Positions 33,372 through 41,644 of a stretch of DNA of 64,000 bases are shown piece after piece. Where the stretch lies: the NCBI GenBank assembly GCA_037384065.1, contig JARROJ010000003.1, positions 4,473 through 68,472 of the forward strand. The letters run 5' to 3'. The notes below the pieces were generated by a model. It was given only the letters and a program-made list of their open reading frames with translations. It was not told the origin of the DNA and did no database searches. Numbering within the stretch: the first letter of the stretch is position 1; each line of letters begins with the position of its first letter. The stretch is from JABDPF01 sp037384065 (lineage in GTDB: Bacteria > Pseudomonadota > Gammaproteobacteria > Xanthomonadales > SZUA-36). The position numbers and the translations under genes were made by a program.

Positions 33372-33857
33372 TCACTCGGTGTCCGGTTTCGCCTCCGCGA
33401 AGCGCGTCACCACCTCCCCGAAATACTGCGCGCCCCCGGCGCTCGCGACGATGCGCAAGCGGTCATGGCCCGGCCGCGCGCCGCGCAACGCCATCGTCCA
33501 GGACCGGGCGCCCGGCCCAACCGGCCGCAACGGGCGTGGGTCCTGCTCCGCGCCGTCGGGGGACACCAGCGCCGCCACGACCCCGTCCAGCGGCACCGCG
33601 GACTCCACCTCGAGCCGGATGCCTTGGGCCGGACCCGGCGCGAAATCGATCGCCAGTTCGAAATCCGCATTCTTCAGGCCGCAGTCGCCCCCCGCGTAGC
33701 GACAACCGGGTGTTTCGAGGAGCGGGTAGCTGTGGCCGGGCATCGCCGCCTGCGGCCGTTCGCCGAACAGGTAATCGACGCCGAACCAGGCCCCGATCGC
33801 GAGCACCGGAGCGACGACCATCGCGATGACGATATGGCGGTTCCTGAACAGGCTCAT
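33372..33857 (-). CDS. Hypothetical membrane-anchored protein
   Basis: I do not recognise this gene. From the ATG at 33857 the product is 161 residues: a short basic start (MSLFRNRH), one membrane segment or uncleaved signal (about 9-28), then a periplasmic domain with paired cysteines (CRYAGGDC) and a beta-rich region rich in Pro and Gly. The region containing FELAIDFAPGPAQGIRLEV and the TRFAEA tail could be a small beta sandwich. It converges with the CNB gene (15 bp between stops) and is divergent from the gene at 33966. The frame extends further upstream, but MSLFRN starts the membrane anchor. Confidence 0.6.
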   Translation of the reverse strand: MSLFRNRHIVIAMVVAPVLAIGAWFGVDYLFGERPQAAMPGHSYPLLETPGCRYAGGDCGLKNADFELAIDFAPGPAQGIRLEVESAVPLDGVVAALVSPDGAEQDPRPLRPVGPGARSWTMALRGARPGHDRLRIVASAGGAQYFGEVVTRFAEAKPDTE

Positions 33858-33965
33858 GGCGCACAGCTTAGCCGTTCCGGCGACTCTCGGCGAGCCCCGG
33901 AAACGGGACAGCGCGCCGGCCGAGGCGTAGGATTGAGAAAGACCAAACATCCAGGGAGCTTTGCC

Positions 33966-34298
33966 ATGCTCTGGCTGCCGCGCATTCTGCTGATCCTGTT
34001 CGCCCTGTTCCTGACCGTGTTTTCACTCGACGTGTTCCGGGAGGGACTTGGCGCGGGCGACATCGCCGTCGGCCTGGCGATCCACAACATACCGACGTTC
34101 CTGTTGCTGATTCTCGTCGCCGCCGCGTGGCGCCGCGAATGGCTCGGCGCACTCGGCTGCATCGTGTTCGCCGTGCTCTACCTCGCCTGGGCCGTGACAC
34201 GTCTGGCCCCGGTTTCCTACCTGCCGATCGCCTTACCGCTGTTCCTGATCGCCGCCGTGTATGCGGTCAGCTGGCGCCGGCGGCGCGCGGGCCGCTGA
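33966..34298 (+). CDS. Small hypothetical four-helix membrane protein
   Basis: The 110-residue product is almost entirely hydrophobic with four predicted membrane helices (about 5-23, 32-54, 60-78 and 82-100) and a basic C-terminus (WRRRRAGR). The first helix is followed by DVFREGLGAGDIAVGLAIHNIPTF. An AGGGAG Shine-Dalgarno lies 8 bp before the ATG at 33966. I cannot assign a function; small proteins of this form are common in gammaproteobacteria and Bacteroidetes. Confidence 0.65.
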   Translation: MLWLPRILLILFALFLTVFSLDVFREGLGAGDIAVGLAIHNIPTFLLLILVAAAWRREWLGALGCIVFAVLYLAWAVTRLAPVSYLPIALPLFLIAAVYAVSWRRRRAGR

Positions 34299-34359
34299 AC
34301 CGGCGTAAGCGCGCCCCTGCCGCCCGGGGCGGCGCGAATAACGGGCCGGCGGCCGCGAC

Positions 34360-34836
34360 TCAGTCGGTCAGGTAGTAACCGTGGTAGTAGTTCGGCTGCA
34401 GCCGGGTGTAGTGCGAATGGAGAAACTCCACCAGGTCGATCAACTCGGCCACCGTCATGTCCTCACCGCGGTAGGGCATCGGCGTCATGATCGCCTCGCG
34501 CTCGGCCTGTTTCATGAGGTCACGGTACTTGCGCGAGATGATGTGGTCCGGATTGACCACGGCGGTCAGCAATTCACCGTAGTTCTTGACCCGCAGCACC
34601 TCGCCGCCGATTTCCAGAACGAACGGCAGCTCGGTTTCTACTTCGGGAAACTCGACACCGGGAATGGTGTGACAGGCGTGACAGTTGAAGTCCACGAAGA
34701 CCTGTTCGCCCTGCGGGACATCGCCTTTCGGCAACACGAAGCCTTTCACGGGCTTGCCGTCTCCGGAGCAAGCCGACAAGGCCATCAGGGCGACCAAGGC
34801 CGGCAGGAGTTTCGCATGTCTTCGTTGCTCAGACAT
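34360..34836 (-). CDS. Mono-heme c-type cytochrome lipoprotein
   Basis: The 158-residue product has a lipoprotein signal peptide with lipobox LSAC (C23) and one heme-c site CHACH (52-56) preceded by QVFVDFN. A methionine in the MTPMPYRGEDMTVAELIDLVEFL segment is the likely second axial ligand, typical of class I cytochromes c. The tail HSHYTRLQPNYYHGYY is Tyr/His-rich. It would be an electron carrier at the periplasmic face of a membrane. A GAGAGG Shine-Dalgarno sits 7 bp before the ATG at 34836; a GTG one codon upstream is less likely. No oxidase genes lie nearby, so its partner is unknown. Confidence 0.82.
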   Translation of the reverse strand: MSEQRRHAKLLPALVALMALSACSGDGKPVKGFVLPKGDVPQGEQVFVDFNCHACHTIPGVEFPEVETELPFVLEIGGEVLRVKNYGELLTAVVNPDHIISRKYRDLMKQAEREAIMTPMPYRGEDMTVAELIDLVEFLHSHYTRLQPNYYHGYYLTD

Positions 34837-34867
34837 CACAAACCCTCTCTTGCCAGAAGAGACCCCT

Positions 34868-35665
34868 CTATTGTGCGCCTCCGGCGGCCGATTTTAAACC
34901 GCGCGACGGTCTGAAAACGGCTCGGTCGGCATAGAAATCCGCATCCTGCGCGCCGCCCGTCCACCAACCCGGAATACCCATCAGCGGCAGGGGTTGAAGA
35001 TCGGCGGGCGCACGCAGGCGGCCTTCGCGCAGAAGCGCCGTTTCCAGCCGTCTGTCGAGCGCCGCGTCGTCCGGGCCATCGGAATCGGGCAGGTACAGGG
35101 CGTGCGCCGTCAGCGCCTTGTACGGCTGCAGGAACTTCTCCAGGATCGCGTGCCCGCAGACCACCACGCGCACGCGCCGCCAGTCGTCGCGCAGCGCAAC
35201 GAAGCCGCGTGACCAGTCGCGCGCCGCCAGCGCGGCGAAGAGCGCCGGCGCGTCGCCGGTCACGATGACGCCGCTTTCGTCGAGCAGGGTGAGCGCATCG
35301 CGCCGGGCGCCGCGACGACCGCCCCGCTGTTCGCCGAGGGAATCGTAGTGCAACGCATTGAGCGCGGCCTTGAACCGCGGCAGCCGGCACCAGACGAGCG
35401 CGTTGCAGAGGTCATGCCAGTTGTCACGCGTGGCGACCTCCCCGGTCTCGTGGATATGCCGCTCGTAGTCGACGCCCGGCAGGCGCGCCGCCGGTACGAA
35501 CCGTATCGGGGAGCCGCCCCGACTGCGTGTTGCCCGCGGCAGCAGTCCCGTCAACCGCTCCGGCGCGGGAAAGGCGGCTTCGGGCAGGGCCTCGAGCAGG
35601 CGCCGGTAGCCATCCCAGCAGGGATGGCCCGTATCGATCGACGCTTTCCAGTGCGGCATCGGCAT
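34868..35665 (-). CDS. DUF3025 family protein
   Basis: The 265-residue cytoplasmic protein matches DUF3025, recognised by VATRDNWHDLCNALVWCRLPRFKAALN and the following NALHYDSL block. The C-terminal half carries the PLMGIPGWW motif also found in the family. Function is unknown; the family is restricted to proteobacteria. It lies 31 bp upstream of the cytochrome gene on the same strand, so the two may be co-transcribed, and is divergent from the serine hydrolase. Confidence 0.82.
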   Translation of the reverse strand: MPMPHWKASIDTGHPCWDGYRRLLEALPEAAFPAPERLTGLLPRATRSRGGSPIRFVPAARLPGVDYERHIHETGEVATRDNWHDLCNALVWCRLPRFKAALNALHYDSLGEQRGGRRGARRDALTLLDESGVIVTGDAPALFAALAARDWSRGFVALRDDWRRVRVVVCGHAILEKFLQPYKALTAHALYLPDSDGPDDAALDRRLETALLREGRLRAPADLQPLPLMGIPGWWTGGAQDADFYADRAVFRPSRGLKSAAGGAQ

Positions 35666-35754
35666 ACGCCCTCGGTGGTCCGTGCCGGCTATTCTAAATC
35701 AGGAGCCAAGGGGGTATCGTGGGCGCCTGACCCCGCAGACCACGAGCCGTCATC

Positions 35755-37161
35755 ATGAAAAAGTTGCTCGCCACGACCTTCCTGATCCTTCTGTCGCTGC
35801 CCGCACAGGCCAGTGAGGAGCCTTTCGCGCTGATCGACGCCTGGCTTTCCGCGCAGCGCGCGTACGACCGGGTGCCGGGCCTGTCGGCCGCCGTGGTGCA
35901 GGGCGGCGAGACCACCTGGAGCGCCGGCTTCGGGCTCGCCGACCTGGAACGCGGCGCACCGGCCCGCGCCGACACGATCTACGGCATCTGCTCGATTTCC
36001 AAGCTGTTCACCGGCATCGCGGTCCTGCAACTGCGCGATGCCGGCAAATTGCGGCTGGACGAGTCACTGAACGAACTGCTGCCCTGGTTCGAACTGGAAC
36101 AGGCCTGGTCGAACAGTCCGCCGATTACGCTGCGCGCAGCGCTCACGCACTCGGCCGGGCTGCCGCGGGAATCGGACTATCCCTACTGGATGGGTCCCGA
36201 TTTCCGGTTCCCGACGCGGGACGAGGTGATCCGCAAGCTCGCCGAGCAGGAGACGCTGTACCCCGCCGAGCGCTATTTCCAGTATTCGAACCTCGGCCTG
36301 ACACTGGCCGGCGAGGTCGTGCGCGAACGTTCCGGTCAGGACTATGACGGCTACGTGCGCGAACACATCCTCGAACCGCTCGGGCTCGCCGACACGGATA
36401 CCGGTTTCCCGACCGACGCCCGCCAGGCCCGCATCGCCACCGGCTACAGCTTTCCGGGACGCAACCACGAATTGCGCGCGCTGCCGCGCTACGACGCGCG
36501 CGCCATCACCCCGGCGGCCGGTTTCGCGTCCACCGCGCTGGATCTCGCGGCATTCGGCGCCTGGCAGCTGCAGGCCCTGGCCGGCGAAACGGACCGCGTG
36601 CTGAACGGCAACACGCTGCGCGAGATGCAGCGCGTGCAGTGGATGGACTGGGACTGGAGCGTCGCGCGCGGCCTCGCCTTTGGCGTCTACCGCATCGGCG
36701 ACCGCACCCTGAGCGGCCATGCCGGCGACTGCCCGGGATTCAACACCCGCCTGTTCGTCGACCCCGAAGGCGGCACCGCGGTCAGCGTGCTGGCCAACCG
36801 CAACCACGTGGATGTCGACGGCTACGCGCTGGCGATCCTCGACATCCTCGACGCCGCCGGACCCGGCGAGGACGATGCCCCGGCGATCGACTTCGAAGAC
36901 TACATCGGCAGCTACGACCTCAGCCCCTGGGACGGCGAAGACCTGGTGTTCCGCTGGAACGGCGGACTGGCCATCGTTTCCCTGCCCAACATGAACCCGT
37001 CGGACGCGATGACCCGGCTGCGCCACATCGAGGGCGACCGCTTTCACACGATTCGGGACAACGGCGAGAACGGCCATGAAATCCGCTTCCTGCGGGACGA
37101 ATCGGGCCGTGTCACCCACATGAACGTGCACAGCATGGACCTGCCGCGCGTCGACGGCTGA
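35755..37161 (+). CDS. Secreted serine hydrolase, beta-lactamase/class C fold
   Basis: The 468-residue product has a cleavable signal peptide (about 1-19, ending PAQAS) and a beta-lactamase-related domain. The active site shows SxxK in CSISKLF (S80, K83) and the YSN triad in YFQYSNLG. The third motif is likely HAGDCPGF (family HxG). This is the penicillin-binding-protein/esterase-like family (PF00144), which includes D-aminopeptidases, esterases and class C beta-lactamases; true lactamase activity cannot be assumed. A C-terminal domain of about 100 residues (EDYIGSYDLSPWDGEDLVFR) resembles the lipocalin-like extensions of such hydrolases. It converges with nadB, with 3 bp between stops. Confidence 0.85.
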   Translation: MKKLLATTFLILLSLPAQASEEPFALIDAWLSAQRAYDRVPGLSAAVVQGGETTWSAGFGLADLERGAPARADTIYGICSISKLFTGIAVLQLRDAGKLRLDESLNELLPWFELEQAWSNSPPITLRAALTHSAGLPRESDYPYWMGPDFRFPTRDEVIRKLAEQETLYPAERYFQYSNLGLTLAGEVVRERSGQDYDGYVREHILEPLGLADTDTGFPTDARQARIATGYSFPGRNHELRALPRYDARAITPAAGFASTALDLAAFGAWQLQALAGETDRVLNGNTLREMQRVQWMDWDWSVARGLAFGVYRIGDRTLSGHAGDCPGFNTRLFVDPEGGTAVSVLANRNHVDVDGYALAILDILDAAGPGEDDAPAIDFEDYIGSYDLSPWDGEDLVFRWNGGLAIVSLPNMNPSDAMTRLRHIEGDRFHTIRDNGENGHEIRFLRDESGRVTHMNVHSMDLPRVDG

Positions 37162-37164
37162 GGC

Positions 37165-38721
37165 CTATTCCGACCCCTGCACGTAATGCGCGCCCTTACT
37201 GCGCGGATTGAGCGAGGCGGCGTGCACGACCAGCAGGGCCGTCTGCACGGCGTTGCGCAGCTCCACCAGTTCCGGGGTGACGCGGCAGCGTCGATAGAAC
37301 GAGGTGATCTCCTCGCGCGCTTCAAGCAGGATCCGTCGCGCGCGGGTCAGGCGGCGGCGCGATCGCACGATGCCCGCGTAATTCCACATGGTCTGGCGCA
37401 CGAGGTCCAGGTCCTGCGCGATCAGGGTCGGATCCGCCTCTTCCGGCGGGCTTTCCCACGGCCGGGGCTCGGGCAGTGTGAACGCCTGCCCCGCGATGTC
37501 CCCGGCGTCGGCGCGGGCCGCGAATTTCGCGCTGGTCAGGCATTCCAGCAAGGACGTGCTGGCCAGGCGGTTGGCGCCGTGCAGCCCGGTGCACCCGGTC
37601 TCGCCGATGGCGCTCAGGTGCCGGATGTTGGTGCGCCCGTGGAGGTCGGCATGCACGCCGCCACAGGAATAATGCGCCGCGGGCACCACCGGAATCGGCT
37701 CCCGCGTGATGTCGACGCCGTGTTCGAGACACTTCTCATACACCGTGGGGAACCGGTCGCGCAAGCGGCCGCGGTCCATCGCGTCCAGGTCGAGGTAAAC
37801 GCACGGCTCACCGCTTTCCGCCATTTCCCGGTGAATCGCTCGCGAGACGATGTCGCGGGGCGCCAGCGACGCGCGCGGATGGACACCCTCCATGAACGCG
37901 TCGCCGCGGATGTTGACCAGCACCGCGCCTTCGCCGCGGATGGCCTCGGTGATCAGAAAGCGCGGCGCGTTGCGGCCGTAGAACACGGTCGGGTGAAACT
38001 GCACGTATTCCAGATCGATGAGCCGGGCGCCGACCCGGTAGGCCATCGCCACGCCGTGGCCGACGGTGCCCGGGTAGTTCGTGCTGTGCTGGTAGATATG
38101 ACCCAGGCCGCCCGTCGCCAGGACGGTCTTTTTCGCCACCACGGCCACCGGTTCGCGCGCGCCCTGCGGCAGCACGTACGCGCCGAAGCAGGTCAGCGGC
38201 GCGTAGCGGTTCGCGGCGCCGTCGGCATTGTGCGACAGCGTCAGCAGGTCGATCGCGGTGGCGCGTTCCATCCGCGCGATACGCGGCTCCGAGCCGATCT
38301 GCCCGGCCACCGAGTCGAGTATCGCGTGGCCGGTCAGATCGCGCGCGTGGATGATGCGCCGCGCGCTGTGGCCGCCCTCGCGCGTGAATTCGAGGCGTCC
38401 GTCGGCGGTCCGGTCGAATGCGACCGAACGCTCGCCCATCAGCAGTTCCTCGACCGCGGCGGGGCCTTCGCGCACCAGCTGCTCGATTGCGGCCGGGTTG
38501 GCGCTGTTGTCGCTGGCCTCCATGATGTCTGCGGCCAGCGAACCGGCGGCGCCCTCGGGGTCGTAAATGATCCCGCCCTGGGCCCAGTCGCTGTTGGCGG
38601 CGTAAGGCCCGCCCTTCGAGACCAGGCGCACGTTCAGCCCGGCGCGCGCGGCGTGCAGCGCGTAGGCTGAGCCGGCCAGGCCGGACCCGATGACCAGGCA
38701 GTCGGTGCGGATGATGTCCAT
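37165..38721 (-). CDS. nadB: L-aspartate oxidase
   Basis: NadB oxidises L-aspartate to iminoaspartate with FAD, the first step of de novo NAD synthesis. From the ATG at 38721 the 518-residue product starts with the FAD dinucleotide-binding motif (DCLVIGSGLAGSAYALHAA). It contains NSDWAQGGI, the active-site region HPTVFYGRNAPRFLITEAIRGEGA and the covalent-flavin family block ETGCTGLHGANRLASTSLLE. The C-terminal helical domain is intact. Partner nadA is not adjacent. An upstream frame extension to 38817 overlaps the structured intergenic region and lacks homology. Confidence 0.95.
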   Translation of the reverse strand: MDIIRTDCLVIGSGLAGSAYALHAARAGLNVRLVSKGGPYAANSDWAQGGIIYDPEGAAGSLAADIMEASDNSANPAAIEQLVREGPAAVEELLMGERSVAFDRTADGRLEFTREGGHSARRIIHARDLTGHAILDSVAGQIGSEPRIARMERATAIDLLTLSHNADGAANRYAPLTCFGAYVLPQGAREPVAVVAKKTVLATGGLGHIYQHSTNYPGTVGHGVAMAYRVGARLIDLEYVQFHPTVFYGRNAPRFLITEAIRGEGAVLVNIRGDAFMEGVHPRASLAPRDIVSRAIHREMAESGEPCVYLDLDAMDRGRLRDRFPTVYEKCLEHGVDITREPIPVVPAAHYSCGGVHADLHGRTNIRHLSAIGETGCTGLHGANRLASTSLLECLTSAKFAARADAGDIAGQAFTLPEPRPWESPPEEADPTLIAQDLDLVRQTMWNYAGIVRSRRRLTRARRILLEAREEITSFYRRCRVTPELVELRNAVQTALLVVHAASLNPRSKGAHYVQGSE

Positions 38722-39106
38722 GGCGCGGACGTTACCGCCAAGCGGGGCGCACGTCAAAGACGCCGGTAACGGCCCGCACGCCGACACGCACTCGCTGCGA
38801 GCGGACCCACAACACAACGATCCTGCGTTAAGCCACGCTGGCAGGAGGCTGTCGGCTTACCCTGTTCCGGGCTTTCGGCTGTCGGGAACAGACGAAAAGC
38901 GCCCAGGGACGGCTCGAGCGTGCCCGGAACAGGGTAAGCCGGCTGCCGACCGTGCGACTCCGCCACAAACCAGGCCAGCCGTGATATGAAGCTCACCCGT
39001 AAATGTTACGCACCGAAACTTGAGGCAGCCGCCCTATCGGAGCGAAGATAGAGCGCAACGGCCCGCGGTCCGACCGCGGCAAAACGATCGACAAGCAGGA
39101 AAACCC
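38722..39106. other. 385-bp intergenic region between nadB and pgm
   Basis: This gap holds the structured repeat copy at 38840-38947. It also has a small CTCG-CTG-CGAG hairpin near 38788-38800. A TTGAGG at 39020-39025 is a weak -35 candidate for pgm with no good -10. Short open frames on both strands lack Shine-Dalgarno sites and protein features, and I do not call them genes. Confidence 0.6.
38840..38947 (+). repeat. Structured intergenic element, copy 1 (three-way-junction fold)
   Basis: A perfect 20-bp inverted repeat joins 38853-38872 (CGGCTTACCCTGTTCCGGGC) to 38922-38941. Inside, TTTCGGCTGT (38873-38882) pairs with ACAGACGAAA (38888-38897) around loop CGGGA, with one G-A mismatch. A second arm carries CAGGGA (38904-38909), followed by GCTCGAGCGT (38912-38921). 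Outside the main stem, GGCAG (38840-38844) can pair with the end of GCTGCC (38942-38947). The same order of parts and core motif occur at 51360-51475. The left arm's CTGTTCCGGG could pair instead with GGGAACAG inside the element, so alternative folds exist. It is not a terminator, since no T-run follows. Confidence 0.75.
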
Positions 39107-40756
39107 ATGCCCCGACACCCCCTGGCCGGCCAGCCGGCGCCCGATTCGATACTGGAGAACATTCCCCGCCTCGTCAGCCTGTACTACAGCCTGCAGCCAA
39201 ACCCGGAGGACCCCGCTCAACGCGTCAGTTTCGGCACTTCGGGTCATCGCGGCTGCGCCCGCGACGGCAGCTTCAACGAAGCGCACATCCTGGCCATTAG
39301 CCAGGCCGTGTGCGAGTACCGCGCGGCGCAGGGGATCGACGGGCCGCTGTTCCTGGGCATCGATACGCATGCGCTGTCCGAACCGGCGCTGATCAGCGCC
39401 GTCGAGGTGTTCGCCGCCAACGGTGTGGACGTGATGCTCGATGCAGCGGCTGGGTTTACGCCCACGCCGGTCGTCTCGCACGCGATCCTCGGCCACAACC
39501 GCGGCCGTGAATCGGGCCTGGCCGACGGCGTCGTTATCACCCCGTCCCACAACCCGCCGTCCGACGGCGGCTTCAAGTACAACCCGCCCAACGGCGGGCC
39601 GGCGGACACCGACATCACCGGGCGCATCGAGCAGCGCGCGAACGAATTGCTGGCTGCGCCGGGCGCCATTCGGCGCCTGCCGTGGGCCCGCGCCGTCAAG
39701 GCCGCCAACGTGCATCGCCACGACTACGTGACCCCCTACGTCGAGGACCTCGATGCCGTGATCGACATGCAGGCGATCCGCGCCGCCGGGGTGCGGATCG
39801 GCGCCGATCCGATGGGCGGCTCCGGCGTCGCCTTCTGGGAACCCATCGCCGAGCGCTACGGCCTGGATCTCGAGGTGGTCAACCGCACGGTCGACCCTTC
39901 GTTCCGCTTCATGCGCCTCGACAAGGACGGCAAGATCCGCATGGACTGTTCCTCGCCCGCCGCGATGGCCGGCCTCATCGGCCTGAAGGACCGTTACGAC
40001 ATCGCGTTCGGCAACGACACCGATTTCGACCGCCACGGCATCGTCGCGCCGAGCGTGGGGCTGATGAACCCGAATCACTACCTGTCGGTCGCGATCGCCT
40101 ACCTGTTCGGTGAACGGGGGGGCTGGCCGGCCGATGCCGCGGTCGGCAAGACGCTGGTCAGCAGCAGCATGATCGACCGTATCGCCGACGACCTGGGACG
40201 CCGCCTGTGCGAAGTTCCCGTCGGCTTCAAGTGGTTCGTCGACGGCCTGCTGGACGGCTCGTTCGGTTTTGGCGGCGAGGAAAGCGCCGGCGCCTCGTTC
40301 CTGCGCCGCGACGGCACGGTCTGGACCACCGACAAGGACGGCATTATTCTCGACCTGCTGGCCGCCGAGATCACCGCGCGTACGGGCCGCGATCCCGGGG
40401 CGCACTATCACGAGCTCGAGCAGCGCTTCGGATCGCCGGTCTACGAACGGCTCGACGCCCCGGCGACCCCGAAAGAAAAAGCCGTGCTGAAGAACCTGTC
40501 GCCCGAGCAGGTCACCGCGACCGAACTGGCCGGCGAGCCGATCACGGCCCGGCTGACCCGGGCGCCCGGCAACGGCGCCGCGCTCGGCGGACTCAAGGTC
40601 GTGACCGAGAACGGCTGGTTCGCCGCCCGGCCGTCGGGCACGGAGGACATTTACAAGATCTACGCGGAGAGTTTCCGCGGCACCGAGCACCTGGCCCTGA
40701 TCCAGGAAGAAGCGCAGGAAATCGTGCGCCAGGCACTGGGAGAAAACAGCGGATGA
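39107..40756 (+). CDS. pgm: Phosphoglucomutase (alpha-D-glucose phosphate-specific)
   Basis: This enzyme interconverts glucose 1-phosphate and glucose 6-phosphate. The 549-residue product has the phosphoserine loop TPSHNPP (S147), the metal-binding loop GNDTDFDRHG, the sugar-binding loop GGEESAGAS and the C-terminal phosphate-binding loop near RPSGTEDIYKIYAESF. N-terminal FGTSGHRG is diagnostic of the Pgm branch. Length agrees with E. coli Pgm (546). An AGCAGGA Shine-Dalgarno precedes the ATG. The metallopeptidase gene begins in an ATGA overlap with its stop. It could feed glucose 1-phosphate from MalQ/GlgX pathways into glycolysis. Confidence 0.96.
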   Translation: MPRHPLAGQPAPDSILENIPRLVSLYYSLQPNPEDPAQRVSFGTSGHRGCARDGSFNEAHILAISQAVCEYRAAQGIDGPLFLGIDTHALSEPALISAVEVFAANGVDVMLDAAAGFTPTPVVSHAILGHNRGRESGLADGVVITPSHNPPSDGGFKYNPPNGGPADTDITGRIEQRANELLAAPGAIRRLPWARAVKAANVHRHDYVTPYVEDLDAVIDMQAIRAAGVRIGADPMGGSGVAFWEPIAERYGLDLEVVNRTVDPSFRFMRLDKDGKIRMDCSSPAAMAGLIGLKDRYDIAFGNDTDFDRHGIVAPSVGLMNPNHYLSVAIAYLFGERGGWPADAAVGKTLVSSSMIDRIADDLGRRLCEVPVGFKWFVDGLLDGSFGFGGEESAGASFLRRDGTVWTTDKDGIILDLLAAEITARTGRDPGAHYHELEQRFGSPVYERLDAPATPKEKAVLKNLSPEQVTATELAGEPITARLTRAPGNGAALGGLKVVTENGWFAARPSGTEDIYKIYAESFRGTEHLALIQEEAQEIVRQALGENSG

Positions 40757-41625
40757 AATGGAAAGGGCGCCGACAGAGCGACAACGTCCAGGACATGCGC
40801 GGCCAGCGCGTGGTGCGCACGGCCGGCGCCGGCGCCGTGCTGAACCTGGTGGGCCGCACCTTCGGGCTGAAGGGCATCCTCTGGCTGGCCGTCATCGTCG
40901 GCGCGCTGTGGATCACCGGCCTGGTCGACCCGTCGGCGTTTTTCGGCGGGCCGGTCCAGACCCGGTCCGGCCCGGTCGAAACCACCCCGGAGGAACAGGA
41001 ACGGTACGATTTCGTCGCCGTGGTGCTGGCCGACACCGAGGATATCTGGAGCGCCGAATTCCGCAAGCGCGGCCGCGTGTACACCGAGCCCGAGCTGATC
41101 GTCTACCGCGACGCGGTCAATACCGGCTGCGGCATGGGCCAGGCGCAGATGGGGCCGTTCTACTGCCCGGCCGACCAGCGGGTATACATCGACCTGAGCT
41201 TCTACGACGAACTCGAACGGACCTTCCGGGCGCCCGGTGACTTCGCCCAGGCCTACGTGATCGCCCACGAGGTCGGACACCACGTGCAGAACCTGCTCGG
41301 CACCTCGGACCGGGTGCACCGCATGCGCGGCCGGCCCGATTACAACGAGTGGTCGGTGCGCCTCGAACTGCAGGCCGATTTCTACGCCGGCGTCTGGGCC
41401 CGGCACAACAGCCAGTACCTGGACCATGGCGATATCCGGGAGGCGCTGACGGCCGCCAACGCGATCGGCGACGACGCGATCCAGGGCCGCATGCAGGGCC
41501 GGGTCGTGCCGCACACCTTCACCCACGGCACCTCGGAGCAGCGCATGCGCTGGTTCAACAAGGGCCTGGAAACCGGCGACATGGAAGCCGGTGACACGTT
41601 CTCGATGCCGTACGGCCAGCTCTGA
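40753..41625 (+). CDS. YpfJ/KPN_02809-type neutral zinc metallopeptidase
   Basis: The 290-residue product has a short cytoplasmic basic start (MKWKGRRQSDNVQDMRG), one membrane segment (about 41-58) and a periplasmic domain with the zinc motif HEVGHH (H172, E173, H176). The conserved sequence MGPFYCPADQRVYIDLSFYDELERTF, AYVIAHEVGHHVQNLLG and the later LELQADFYAGVWA match the KPN_02809 family. Its substrate is unknown. It starts in an ATGA overlap with pgm, so it is translationally coupled, though no functional link is known. Confidence 0.9.
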   Translation: MKWKGRRQSDNVQDMRGQRVVRTAGAGAVLNLVGRTFGLKGILWLAVIVGALWITGLVDPSAFFGGPVQTRSGPVETTPEEQERYDFVAVVLADTEDIWSAEFRKRGRVYTEPELIVYRDAVNTGCGMGQAQMGPFYCPADQRVYIDLSFYDELERTFRAPGDFAQAYVIAHEVGHHVQNLLGTSDRVHRMRGRPDYNEWSVRLELQADFYAGVWARHNSQYLDHGDIREALTAANAIGDDAIQGRMQGRVVPHTFTHGTSEQRMRWFNKGLETGDMEAGDTFSMPYGQL

Positions 41626-41644
41626 TCCGGCCCGCGCCGTCCGG

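Noticed and set aside
38853..38941. Rho-independent terminator for nadB or an upstream transcript
   Set aside because: The 49-nt loop is too large, no T-run follows either arm, and the position upstream of both nadB and pgm makes no sense for a terminator.
38754..38996. Short open frames on both strands between nadB and pgm
   Set aside because: They cover the structured repeat element, lack Shine-Dalgarno sites and have compositionally odd translations. The repeat explains the sequence better.
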